From assembly GCF_019654915.1 (NCBI RefSeq), contig NZ_BPET01000013.1, positions 1-64,000 of the forward strand: 64,000 bases of DNA, written 5' to 3'. This document shows, one piece after another, positions 48,441-57,007 of this stretch; the first letter of the stretch is position 1, and each line of letters opens with the position of its first letter. This stretch comes from Shewanella sp. MBTL60-007 (lineage in GTDB: Bacteria; Pseudomonadota; Gammaproteobacteria; Enterobacterales; Shewanellaceae). The notes beneath the pieces are model-generated. The model was not told where the DNA came from. It saw nothing but the letters and a program-made list of their open reading frames with translations, and ran no database searches. Position numbers and translations under genes: made by a program.

Positions 48441-50894
48441 ATGATGATGAATTATCGATATAAACTAACTACAGCTGTTAAGTCAGCAATCGGTATTGGT
48501 GCACTTTCCATTGCGCTTGTCGGTTGTGGCAATGACGGTAAAGATGGTGAAGACGGCGAAAATGGCAATATCGGTGTCGATATCCAGCAAGCCACTAGCT
48601 TGCAAGCCAATATCCTCCACGCCACGATCACTGAAGGTGTTGTCGCGGTTGATTTTAAGCTAGAAAACGCTAACGGTGTGGCAGTGTCAGGCTTAGAGTC
48701 ATTCGATGACATAAACACCTTAGGCTTTGGTATCGCTAAGCTTGATGCACTGCAAAAGCGCGACATGCATGCAGTAGGACAGCCAGCTACACCTGAACAG
48801 TTTAAAGGGGTAAAACCCACCCAATGGACTAGCTACATTAACACCGTAAAAAGCGCCAACTTGGAGCACATTCCTGAAGGGTACAACCATCTTGCAGGCG
48901 ATCAAATCCAAGCCAATATTGAAACAGGCTGTAAAACAGATTGTATTGAGCGACTAGAGCACGGAACCTACCGCTATACCTTCTCAAAAGCACTTTCAGA
49001 ATATGAACAGATAGAAGCAGTCAATACAGAGTTTAATCCAGAGCTTACACACCGTGTCACATTAGAGCTTAAGCCAACGAGCACCTTTAGCGCTGCCACT
49101 CTTGTTAACACTCACTATGATTTTGTGCCTGCGTTTGATCGTGCAGCTGAAGCAGATGAGACTCGCAATCTCGTTGATCTACAAGAATCATGTATCCGTT
49201 GTCACAGTGATGATTACGAGCACGCTTGGGCACCTAAGTTAATGATGCATGGCAGCAAGCGCATTGAAATAGAAAACTGCGTAGTTTGTCATACGACCTA
49301 CTCAGGCGATCCAGAAACAGGCGCGACAATCGATTTTGGTTCAATGCTTCACCGCATCCATGACGGCACGTACCTAATGGCGGGTTACGGAGGTAGTGTA
49401 CATGATTACACAAACACGACCTTCCCAACTGATATGGGTAATTGCCAGACCTGCCATATCAATGAAGATCACTCGCCAGCACAAGCAGAGAACTTCCACT
49501 TCCATCGCCAAGAAGCCTGTGCATCTTGTCACATGGCCGATTTCAACCCAGTCGATAATGCCGAGTGGCTAACTCCCCCGGGGGAAAGCAAAGATCGCGG
49601 TTTTGTTGGTAACTACTTCCACTATTATGCAACACCTGAAATCGATGGTGTAGAAGGTGCAGATGTTCGTGGTGTATTTGAAAACCAGTCTTGCTCAAGC
49701 TGCCATGCCGATGATAGTAACCCTCAGGGCGCGGCTATATTCCATATGGCACATACCTATACTCGGGATCAAATCATCTCTGATATTGAGTTAGCGCTGA
49801 CTAATGCAACACTGATGAGTGAAGCCGAGGGCGAAACGAGTACCATGACATTCACATTAAACCATAAAGGTTTGGAAAGTGTGTTTGCCGACAGCGTGAA
49901 TAGTGTTTGGTTAACAGCAGCAGGTGAAGTAGATAATGGTTTCACCAGTGAGGTGGCAAACAATCAGTCTCGTAAAGTCTGGGATCTGATATCTAATGCT
50001 AACGTGTCAGCTGAGGAATCAGCATTCTCTACCGATTTCACTATTGAGAATATTACTGCCAATGATTTCGGCGTCACGCATTCAGGTATGCTTATGGCCA
50101 AAGCAATTGTGTGCACCGATAAAAAGGCTCAGGTACTTACCTCTTGTGAAGTAGCGGCTGGTGACGAAAATAGCATTGAACTGCTAGAGGTCACCTTAGT
50201 TGCGCAAGGGACAGAGTTTGGTACAACTGAAAGCCGTCGCCATGCTGCCTCTGAAGCTAAATGTATTAGCTGTCACGAGGGTGAATTCGATATCAAAGCG
50301 GTTCACAACCGAAACAGCACGCCATCTGATTCTGGTTGTGGTGCATGTCATTCACCGGTTACAGCAACTAGCTTTACCGATGGTAACTGTGCAAGTTGTC
50401 ATAACAGCAATATGACTATGTACCTAAATGCAACATCGAAGCATACACCAGGTGATATTCAGCCATTCCGTCAGCTAAATAATACCCTCGATTATCGCAA
50501 CCTTGTGCATACACTGCATGCTAATAAGCGCACAAAGTCTTATGGTGATAACGATGTCGATGCTATTACATTCCCTAACCACTATGGCGACTGCTCGACA
50601 TGCCATGATAAAGGCCAGTTGGATATGAATGAGATGCATAGCTTACCGGCAACTATCACCGCAAGAGAAGGTGCGACCGAGCGCGGTGATGCTGTAGAGT
50701 TCTCGCCTATAGCAGCGACTTGTGCTAGCTGCCATACCAAAAATAGTAACTCACTAAGAGGCCATGTTGAAAGTAATGGTGGTGTTTTCGGCGCGCCTCT
50801 CGGCACTTATGATGGCACAGAAAGCTGTGCGACTTGTCACGCTGAAGGTAAATCTTTCGGAGTAGATAAAGTGCACCCGACTAACTACAAATAA
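48441..50894 (+). CDS. undA: UndA-type undecahaem (11-haem) outer-membrane cytochrome
   Basis: Surface metal reductase of the OmcA/MtrC superfamily. The 817-aa product has lipobox SIALVGC, linker GNDGKDGEDGENG and eleven CXXCH sites, five in the first haem domain (CIRCH, CVVCH, CQTCH, CASCH, CSSCH) and six in the second (CISCH, CGACH, CASCH, CSTCH, CASCH, CATCH). Eleven haems with an extra site in the second domain is the mark of UndA, known from several Shewanella. Non-haem pairs CKTDC and CTDKKAQVLTSC may be disulfides. The ATGATGATG start has GCAGGGA five bases upstream. Own unit between terminators. Confidence 0.88.
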   Translation: MMMNYRYKLTTAVKSAIGIGALSIALVGCGNDGKDGEDGENGNIGVDIQQATSLQANILHATITEGVVAVDFKLENANGVAVSGLESFDDINTLGFGIAKLDALQKRDMHAVGQPATPEQFKGVKPTQWTSYINTVKSANLEHIPEGYNHLAGDQIQANIETGCKTDCIERLEHGTYRYTFSKALSEYEQIEAVNTEFNPELTHRVTLELKPTSTFSAATLVNTHYDFVPAFDRAAEADETRNLVDLQESCIRCHSDDYEHAWAPKLMMHGSKRIEIENCVVCHTTYSGDPETGATIDFGSMLHRIHDGTYLMAGYGGSVHDYTNTTFPTDMGNCQTCHINEDHSPAQAENFHFHRQEACASCHMADFNPVDNAEWLTPPGESKDRGFVGNYFHYYATPEIDGVEGADVRGVFENQSCSSCHADDSNPQGAAIFHMAHTYTRDQIISDIELALTNATLMSEAEGETSTMTFTLNHKGLESVFADSVNSVWLTAAGEVDNGFTSEVANNQSRKVWDLISNANVSAEESAFSTDFTIENITANDFGVTHSGMLMAKAIVCTDKKAQVLTSCEVAAGDENSIELLEVTLVAQGTEFGTTESRRHAASEAKCISCHEGEFDIKAVHNRNSTPSDSGCGACHSPVTATSFTDGNCASCHNSNMTMYLNATSKHTPGDIQPFRQLNNTLDYRNLVHTLHANKRTKSYGDNDVDAITFPNHYGDCSTCHDKGQLDMNEMHSLPATITAREGATERGDAVEFSPIAATCASCHTKNSNSLRGHVESNGGVFGAPLGTYDGTESCATCHAEGKSFGVDKVHPTNYK

Positions 50895-50938
50895 GTGTAA
50901 ATGCTAGCCGAAAACCACGGCTACAACTTAACTCAAGC

Positions 50939-50973
50939 AAAAAAGCGAGAAGATTATCTTCTCGCTTTTTTTT
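50939..50973 (+). terminator. Strong intrinsic terminator after undA
   Basis: 16-bp perfect stem (arms AAAAAAGCGAGAAGAT and ATCTTCTCGCTTTTTT), T-run, about 45 bp after the stop. Confidence 0.94.
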
Positions 50974-51158
50974 GCCCAAGAACTAACGTTCCTATCTATG
51001 CACCGCATAAAGAAAAACATCTAAATAAACAGACTAAAACGTGAACATAAAACGAGCAACAACTAGGCAACAATAGACGCTTTTCCTGCGAACAATTCTT
51101 AATCGATAATTAAATTAGTCCTAAAAACACACTTTTCTGACTACCCCTAAAGAAATAG

Positions 51159-51174
51159 TCTGACCTTAATCACA
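51159..51174. promoter_or_regulatory. CRP-like site upstream of omcA
   Basis: TCTGA-N6-TCACA matches the CRP consensus at nine of ten positions, 152 bp before the omcA ATG at 51326, in the 431-bp undA-omcA gap. CRP control of omcA is known in S. oneidensis. Nothing else is evident in the gap besides the terminator. Confidence 0.6.
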
Positions 51175-51325
51175 TAAAGGGGCTAAAACACCTGCTAAAT
51201 ATCTCCCTCTTAGATAGCCTTAGAGTTGGAAATAAAATTCCACACACTAATTGCAGCTAGTTGAGAATAATTCTCATAAAAGACCTGCAGTTAGTGATGA
51301 TTAAAAACTATTGCAGGGACATAAA

Positions 51326-53506
51326 ATGATGAACAAATTTAATCTAAGCGCTGCTTCAAAAGCATTGCTTACAGCCGGATTGCTATCACTAGCAGTTACG
51401 GGTTGTAGCGGTGATGATGGAAAAAATGGTGAAGATGGTAAGCCAGGTCCAGTTGGCAAGCCTATCGGTGCAGTATCACAAGTAAAAGCTGACATCACTT
51501 CAGCAAGTGTGAGTGAAGACGGCTTCCTAACCGTAAACTTCAATCTAGCGGACGCTAACGGCGCAGCAGTATTTGGCTTACAGCAAAATGACATTGGTGC
51601 AGTTTCTTTCGGCCGTATGGGTAATGAAGACGAAGTCGGCACTACTGATATTGAAGGTTCACCACGCGAAATCTGGTTGAGCTACTTCAACAAAGATAAA
51701 GGTGATGGCCATTACACAGGCTCGTCTTACTTCCAAGGTAAAAACTGCGAAGACTGCCTAACTGACAACGGCGATGGTAGCTACACATTAGTATTAAACA
51801 AAGCTGTTGATACTTTAGATAAATATGCGTTTGATGCGGAAGCAACAAGCGGCATCTATTTAGGCGTTAAATCTGCAAACGATGCTGGTTCAACTCTTGT
51901 AGATAATAGTTTCTTCTACTGGCAGCCAAGTTCTGATACAGCTCAAGAACAACCAAAAGCTGTTATCGCCAACGAAACATGTCAATCTTGTCACCGTCCT
52001 GGTCAAGATGGCGCTTTAGCGATGCACGGTGGCAAACACGTTACTCTTGAATCATGTACTTTCTGTCATGCAGACTACAACACTTACATGAAGCAAGACA
52101 AAGATGAAGACGGCAATGCTGTTGGCGAACCATACCAGTTCGATGGTTCAATCAAGGGTATGGCTCACGATATTCACAGCCACTCTTACTACAACGGTAT
52201 CTACCCACAATCAGCTTCAAATTGCTTAACTTGTCACCAGCCTGATGAAAATCTAGCAATGGCTGACGCTTGGAAAGGCGATATCGATACTGCGACTTGT
52301 ATGAACTGTCACAACAGCCAATACGCAGTACCAAGCTGGCACTGGGATAGTGAAAACAACCAGATCGCTGATAGCAAGAAAAACTGTGTAAGCTGCCACA
52401 ACGACCCTGACGGTTACCGTGGTGCAGAGCGTGGTCACTATGCTGAAAACGACAATGCACAAGCTGCTGTAACAAAAGTTACCTTTAACAGCATGAGCTA
52501 TGATGCCGCATCTAAGACTGTTGTTGCTAACATGACTGTTACTAACGGTGACACCACTGTTACGCTTGCTCAAATTGATCCTAGCCCATACAAGTATGGC
52601 GGATACACAAGCGCAATCCTATTCAACGGTGTTGTTAATGATGACTTCGTTGTTAACTACCAAAAAGTAGGTTATGACAAGTTCACTGCCGGCGCTGAAG
52701 GCTCAATCGATGTGACCTTTACTGACGCAGACTATAAAGTTGCTGAAGTAATGGAAACTGAAGGTGTTAAAGCCGCACTAAGCAGCCAGCTACACGTTTG
52801 TTTTGACGGTAAAGGCGCTGTAGAAGACTGTGAAAAAGCTGAAGACGGCTCAATCCCTAACTCTGGCCCATATGCCGTATCTGATACGTTCTACTTTGCA
52901 GTAGATGGCGCTAAAGTTGAAGAGTCACCACGTGTACAGCACGCTGCAATGACAGATTGTCAGCAATGTCACACTACCGACATCAAGCACCGCTTCAGCA
53001 ACGATATGGACGGCTGTGCAACTTGTCACAACGGTACTCGCGACAAGAAAGGTACAGGCTCATCTAACCTAGCGTATATCGTTCATAGCAAGCACTACTT
53101 GTATGACAGCGGCGGAAGCATGTTCTTCAAGAAAGCTGAGTGTCAAGCGTGTCACGGTGAAGATGGTTTCTCACTAAGCAAGATCAAAGGCGACGCAGCT
53201 CCTGTTGCATTCGGTAAAGAGAACCTAGGTACTGATGCTGAAGGCAAGACTATTTGGGGTGAGCAGCTTGTTGTCTCTCCACAAACTGCAGCTTGTGTAA
53301 GTTGTCACCAAGCGCCATACGCGCTAGATAGCTCTGCAGCTTCACACATCAAGTCTATGGGCGGCATCTTAGTTCAAGAAGGCGCATCTTTGACAACACT
53401 AGGTATCCCAGCTTCTGAGTACGAAGCATTAGATGTACAAGAGACTTGTGCGACTTGTCATAAAGACGCTGCACTACTAGACGCTCACTCAAACTGGGGT
53501 AAGTAA
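51326..53506 (+). CDS. omcA: OmcA, outer-membrane decahaem cytochrome lipoprotein
   Basis: Surface metal reductase that takes electrons from MtrC. The 726-aa product (S. oneidensis OmcA about 735) has lipobox AVTGC, linker GDDGKNGEDGKPGPVG and ten CXXCH sites: CQSCH, CTFCH, CLTCH, CMNCH, CVSCH, then CQQCH, CATCH, CQACH, CVSCH, CATCH. CEDC in domain I and CFDGKGAVEDC in domain III may be disulfides. ATG 51326 is chosen because CAGGGA lies six bases upstream; a TTG at 51311 precedes that site. Gene order omcA-mtrC-mtrA-mtrB is as in S. oneidensis. The C-terminus after the last haem lacks a Thr-Pro-Ser motif. Confidence 0.9.
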   Translation: MMNKFNLSAASKALLTAGLLSLAVTGCSGDDGKNGEDGKPGPVGKPIGAVSQVKADITSASVSEDGFLTVNFNLADANGAAVFGLQQNDIGAVSFGRMGNEDEVGTTDIEGSPREIWLSYFNKDKGDGHYTGSSYFQGKNCEDCLTDNGDGSYTLVLNKAVDTLDKYAFDAEATSGIYLGVKSANDAGSTLVDNSFFYWQPSSDTAQEQPKAVIANETCQSCHRPGQDGALAMHGGKHVTLESCTFCHADYNTYMKQDKDEDGNAVGEPYQFDGSIKGMAHDIHSHSYYNGIYPQSASNCLTCHQPDENLAMADAWKGDIDTATCMNCHNSQYAVPSWHWDSENNQIADSKKNCVSCHNDPDGYRGAERGHYAENDNAQAAVTKVTFNSMSYDAASKTVVANMTVTNGDTTVTLAQIDPSPYKYGGYTSAILFNGVVNDDFVVNYQKVGYDKFTAGAEGSIDVTFTDADYKVAEVMETEGVKAALSSQLHVCFDGKGAVEDCEKAEDGSIPNSGPYAVSDTFYFAVDGAKVEESPRVQHAAMTDCQQCHTTDIKHRFSNDMDGCATCHNGTRDKKGTGSSNLAYIVHSKHYLYDSGGSMFFKKAECQACHGEDGFSLSKIKGDAAPVAFGKENLGTDAEGKTIWGEQLVVSPQTAACVSCHQAPYALDSSAASHIKSMGGILVQEGASLTTLGIPASEYEALDVQETCATCHKDAALLDAHSNWGK

Positions 53507-53544
53507 CTACTCGGGTAGTTATATTCACAGTTAACGTGTAATAC

Positions 53545-53571
53545 AAAAAGGGAGGCTTAGCCTCCCTTTTT
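53545..53571 (+). terminator. Intrinsic terminator after omcA
   Basis: Arms AAAAAGGGAGGC and GCCTCCCTTTTT with a 3-nt loop, 38 bp after the stop. Confidence 0.92.
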
Positions 53572-53880
53572 ATTTAGAATATAACTGGAAAACCACTATC
53601 AATAACGACTGGAAACTTTTATTACATATATCACGCATATAAGTCCGATATTTTTAACTTTTACAACGTTTCCCCTCTCCCCCTAATACCTCTTTAGAAA
53701 TAGACAGATCTAGGTCACATCTTGACACCTGTTATGCAGATTTTAGCCCTACATTACGTTAGCCTTTCATTGGGGAATCTTATTTCCAGCATTGACTTAA
53801 GCGGCAATTAAAAAATTACAGTCGGCTTTACTAAATTGAGCCACACGCCTAAGACAGTGCCAAACCTATGCAGGGAAAAA
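53572..53880. promoter_or_regulatory. mtrC promoter region
   Basis: 309 bp between the omcA terminator and mtrC. GATCTAGGTCACAT (53707-53720) has a perfect CRP right half-site but a weak left half, and is nearly the same as GACCTAGGTCACAT upstream of undA (48313-48326). A CAGGGA ribosome binding site ends the region. I cannot place the -10 and -35 with confidence. Confidence 0.5.
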
Positions 53881-55893
53881 ATGATGAATACAAACAAATC
53901 TAAAATAGCGCTGCTTCTAGCAGCAGGTGCTGTCTCTATGGCCCTAACAGGTTGTGGTGGCGACGATGGTAATGATGGTAACAACGGCAACCCAGGTGGC
54001 CCAGCTGCTGATTACATCAACACGCTAAATCTAAAAGTGACTGACGTTACTTATGCCGATGGCGTTCCGACAATCAATGTGTTTGCTACAAACGAAGAAG
54101 ACCTACCTGTTGTTGGTCTAACTGCGCTTGAAGTAAAAAAAGTGGTACAGCTTATCCCACAAGGCGCTACTGGTGCGGGTAACAGTGCAGAATGGCAATA
54201 CATTGGTTCACAAAAAGAGTTTGTTGACCAAAAGAATGGTAATTATAGCTTCACTATTCCAGTTGAAGGCTATAACTCTGAGCTAACTCAGCGTTATAAC
54301 ATCATCGCCAGTGCTTCGACACTAGCCGATGGCGAAACAAGCGTACCGCGTACTGAAGTTTCACAAGATTTCTCAGGTGAAGGCTACGAAGCAACATACA
54401 CAAAAGATGTTGTTTCTACTGCAAGCTGTAACTCATGCCACGCTGAAGGCAAGAAGATTTATCATAGCTACACCTCTTCTGAAACTTGTGCTGCATGTCA
54501 TACCCAAGAGATGGCTGATAGTAAAGGCAAGCCACAAGTTGCCTACAATCACTTAATCCATAACGTACATAACGATGCAAAAATGTACGGCAGAAACATG
54601 GACAAGAGTGCAGAAACCGCTAACGCTATCGTTCAAGACAATTGTACTACCTGCCACGTAGCACCTACTGAAGGTAGCGATGAGTTAAGCGAATGGGGTA
54701 ACTGGTCTCGCGTTCCAACAATGGAAACTTGTACAAGCTGTCACACTGGCATCGACTTCGTTGCAGGTAAAGGCCACTCACAACAAGCTGACAACTCAAA
54801 CTGTATCGCTTGTCATAACGCGAGCTGGACTGAAGAGATCCACACTGAAGGCTTCGTTCAAAAGAAAGCGTTTGTCGAGCAGTATGGTATGGAAACAAGT
54901 TTAACCGCTGCTGCAACTGACGCTGGTAGCGAAACGACGTTAAGTGTGACCATTACTGATGCAGCTGGTACTGCGATTGATGCGACGACTTTTATTGGCA
55001 ATATTAAGCAATTAGAAGCCATCACTAACGTTGGCCCTAACTACCCAATCATGGGTTACAACAACAACCCTATCAATGGCGAACATAAAGTTCTTATTAA
55101 CCTAGTCAAAGATGGTGCGTTATCTGTTGAACCAAAAGTTGAAATTATTGATGGTAAGTTCGTAACAGTAATTAAAGATCTTCCATACGGTGAAGGCGAT
55201 ACTGATACAGCATTTAGCTTTATCGGTCTGTCTCTTTGCAACGATGGTACAACCGCTGTTAAATGCGAAGAGGGTGTATCACACACCAGTATGAAGGCTG
55301 CTATGGCTCACGGCACACTATCTGGAGAAGCTGCAAGTGTACGTCATACAGACTCTGTTAACATCAAAGCTTGTGAAAGCTGTCATGGCACTGAGTGGCC
55401 TTTAAATAGCCACACTAAGTACCATGCAGGCTTTGTTATGACAGAACAGCTAGGTCGTGAAGTAAACGGTGAAATGGTTGTCGGCGTTGATGGTTGTGTT
55501 ACTTGTCACACTCCTGATGGTACCTATGCTAGCGGTGCAAACATGGGCTCGATTGAGATGAAAGTACATAAGGTTCATAGCGCTGGTGATTATGCTGCTA
55601 TTGCAGGCATGACTTGTGACCAGTGTCATAACGACCTAAACCTTGATGCATTCAAGAAGAAAGGCGCTTTGGCAACTGCTGGTGGAGCATATACAACACC
55701 TATCGCAGCAACTTGTATGTCTTGCCATACCTATAACGAAGAGTCTCTAAACAAGTTTAAGGCTCACGTTGAAGGTCAAGGCGCAATCGTTAATAGCTTT
55801 GATAAGCAAGAAGTAAGCGATGCTGCGCAGCTAGAAACCTGTTTCTTCTGCCACAAGCCAACTGCAGACGATCACACTTCTGTGAAGATGTAA
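53881..55893 (+). CDS. mtrC: MtrC, outer-membrane decahaem cytochrome lipoprotein
   Basis: Surface terminal reductase of the MtrCAB conduit. The 670-aa product (S. oneidensis MtrC 671) has lipobox ALTGC, linker GDDGNDGNNGNPGGP and ten CXXCH sites: CNSCH, CAACH, CTTCH, CTSCH, CIACH, then CESCH, CVTCH, CDQCH, CMSCH, CFFCH. The CX8C pair CNDGTTAVKC in domain III matches the disulfide known in MtrC. Start ATG 53881 follows CAGGGA; a longer frame to 53836 is not supported. It is separated from mtrA by 114 bp with a strong hairpin. Confidence 0.93.
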   Translation: MMNTNKSKIALLLAAGAVSMALTGCGGDDGNDGNNGNPGGPAADYINTLNLKVTDVTYADGVPTINVFATNEEDLPVVGLTALEVKKVVQLIPQGATGAGNSAEWQYIGSQKEFVDQKNGNYSFTIPVEGYNSELTQRYNIIASASTLADGETSVPRTEVSQDFSGEGYEATYTKDVVSTASCNSCHAEGKKIYHSYTSSETCAACHTQEMADSKGKPQVAYNHLIHNVHNDAKMYGRNMDKSAETANAIVQDNCTTCHVAPTEGSDELSEWGNWSRVPTMETCTSCHTGIDFVAGKGHSQQADNSNCIACHNASWTEEIHTEGFVQKKAFVEQYGMETSLTAAATDAGSETTLSVTITDAAGTAIDATTFIGNIKQLEAITNVGPNYPIMGYNNNPINGEHKVLINLVKDGALSVEPKVEIIDGKFVTVIKDLPYGEGDTDTAFSFIGLSLCNDGTTAVKCEEGVSHTSMKAAMAHGTLSGEAASVRHTDSVNIKACESCHGTEWPLNSHTKYHAGFVMTEQLGREVNGEMVVGVDGCVTCHTPDGTYASGANMGSIEMKVHKVHSAGDYAAIAGMTCDQCHNDLNLDAFKKKGALATAGGAYTTPIAATCMSCHTYNEESLNKFKAHVEGQGAIVNSFDKQEVSDAAQLETCFFCHKPTADDHTSVKM

Positions 55894-55949
55894 TTTGCGC
55901 AACTCAAATGGACTCAAGTGTTAACCACCTGAGTCCATGAGTTTTGAAA

Positions 55950-55972
55950 AAGGGGGAGGCCTCTCCCCCACT
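55950..55972 (+). terminator. Hairpin between mtrC and mtrA
   Basis: GC-rich stem with arms GGGGGAG and CTCCCCC and a 4-nt loop, followed by ACTTTCTCTTC. A weaker hairpin lies just before (55911-55936, around GGACTCA and TGAGTCC). Probably a partial terminator or mRNA-stabilising element inside the mtrCAB operon. Confidence 0.6.
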
Positions 55973-56007
55973 TTCTCTTCAAAATTGTGCAAGTTTAGGA
56001 AGCTATT

Positions 56008-56994
56008 ATGAAGATCACAAAAAAATTTAAAAACCTACTGCCAGCCTTAATGGCATCGGCTGTACTGTCACTTGGTTTTGCTCAAACGGCTACTGCTTCT
56101 AAATGGGACGCCAAGATGACCCCTGATGAAGTTGAAGCCACACTGGATCAGAAGTTTGCCGAAGGTAAGTACTCACCAAAAGGTGCAGACTCTTGCCTAA
56201 TGTGTCACCGCAAGTCTGAAAAAGTGATGGATCTATTCAAAGGCGTTCACGGTTCAGTTGACTCAAGCAAGAGCCCAATGGCAGGCCTTCAGTGTGAAGC
56301 GTGTCACGGCCCTATGGGTAAGCATAACCGCGGCGGTAACGAGCCGATGATCGCTTTTGGCCCAGACTCAACTCTGGCTCCTGAGCTACAAAACAGTGTT
56401 TGTATGAGCTGTCATAAAGACGACAAGCGTATGGATTGGAATGGCGGACACCATGACAATGCAGATGTAGCTTGTGCCTCTTGTCACTCAGTACACACAG
56501 CTAAAGATCCAGTGCTATCTAAAAACACCGAAATGGAAGTTTGTACTAGCTGTCATACTCAGCAAAAAGCTGACATGAACAAGCGTTCAAGCCATCCAAT
56601 GAAGTGGGCGCAAATGGTGTGTAGCGATTGTCATAATCCACACGGCACCATGAGCGAAGCCGATCTTGTTAAGCCAAACGTTAATGAAACCTGCTACTCA
56701 TGCCATGCGGAGAAGCGCGGCCCAAAACTGTGGGAGCATGCACCCGTTACTGAAGACTGCGTGACATGCCACAACCCTCACGGAAGCGTTAACGAAGGCA
56801 TGCTTAAGACTCGTGCTCCTCAGCTATGTCAACAGTGCCACTCGTCTGCTCACAGCGGTCAAGCACTCTTTGGCAACACAGCTCAAGGTTCTACTGTTGG
56901 CGGTAACGCCATGACTGGTGGCCGTAGCTGTCTGAACTGTCACAACCAGATCCATGGTTCAAACCATCCATCTGGCAAGCTACTGCAGCGCTAA
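56008..56994 (+). CDS. mtrA: MtrA, periplasmic decahaem c-type cytochrome
   Basis: Conducts electrons through the MtrB barrel to MtrC. The 328-aa product has a signal peptide (cleavage near TATAS) and ten CXXCH sites: CLMCH, CEACH, CMSCH, CASCH, CTSCH, CSDCH, CYSCH, CVTCH, CQQCH, CLNCH. Length fits MtrA (about 333). Start has TAGGAAG upstream. mtrB starts 13 bp after its stop. Very similar throughout to MtrD at 40572, pointing to duplication of the mtrA-mtrB pair. Confidence 0.95.
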   Translation: MKITKKFKNLLPALMASAVLSLGFAQTATASKWDAKMTPDEVEATLDQKFAEGKYSPKGADSCLMCHRKSEKVMDLFKGVHGSVDSSKSPMAGLQCEACHGPMGKHNRGGNEPMIAFGPDSTLAPELQNSVCMSCHKDDKRMDWNGGHHDNADVACASCHSVHTAKDPVLSKNTEMEVCTSCHTQQKADMNKRSSHPMKWAQMVCSDCHNPHGTMSEADLVKPNVNETCYSCHAEKRGPKLWEHAPVTEDCVTCHNPHGSVNEGMLKTRAPQLCQQCHSSAHSGQALFGNTAQGSTVGGNAMTGGRSCLNCHNQIHGSNHPSGKLLQR

Positions 56995-57007
56995 GGGAGA
57001 CGAGAAG

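Noticed and set aside
53836..53880. 15-residue N-terminal extension of MtrC
   Set aside because: CAGGGA lies directly before ATG 53881, and the extension would precede the lipoprotein signal with unrelated residues.
56954..57007. Longer MtrB overlapping the end of mtrA
   Set aside because: GGGAGA and a proper signal peptide support ATG 57008.
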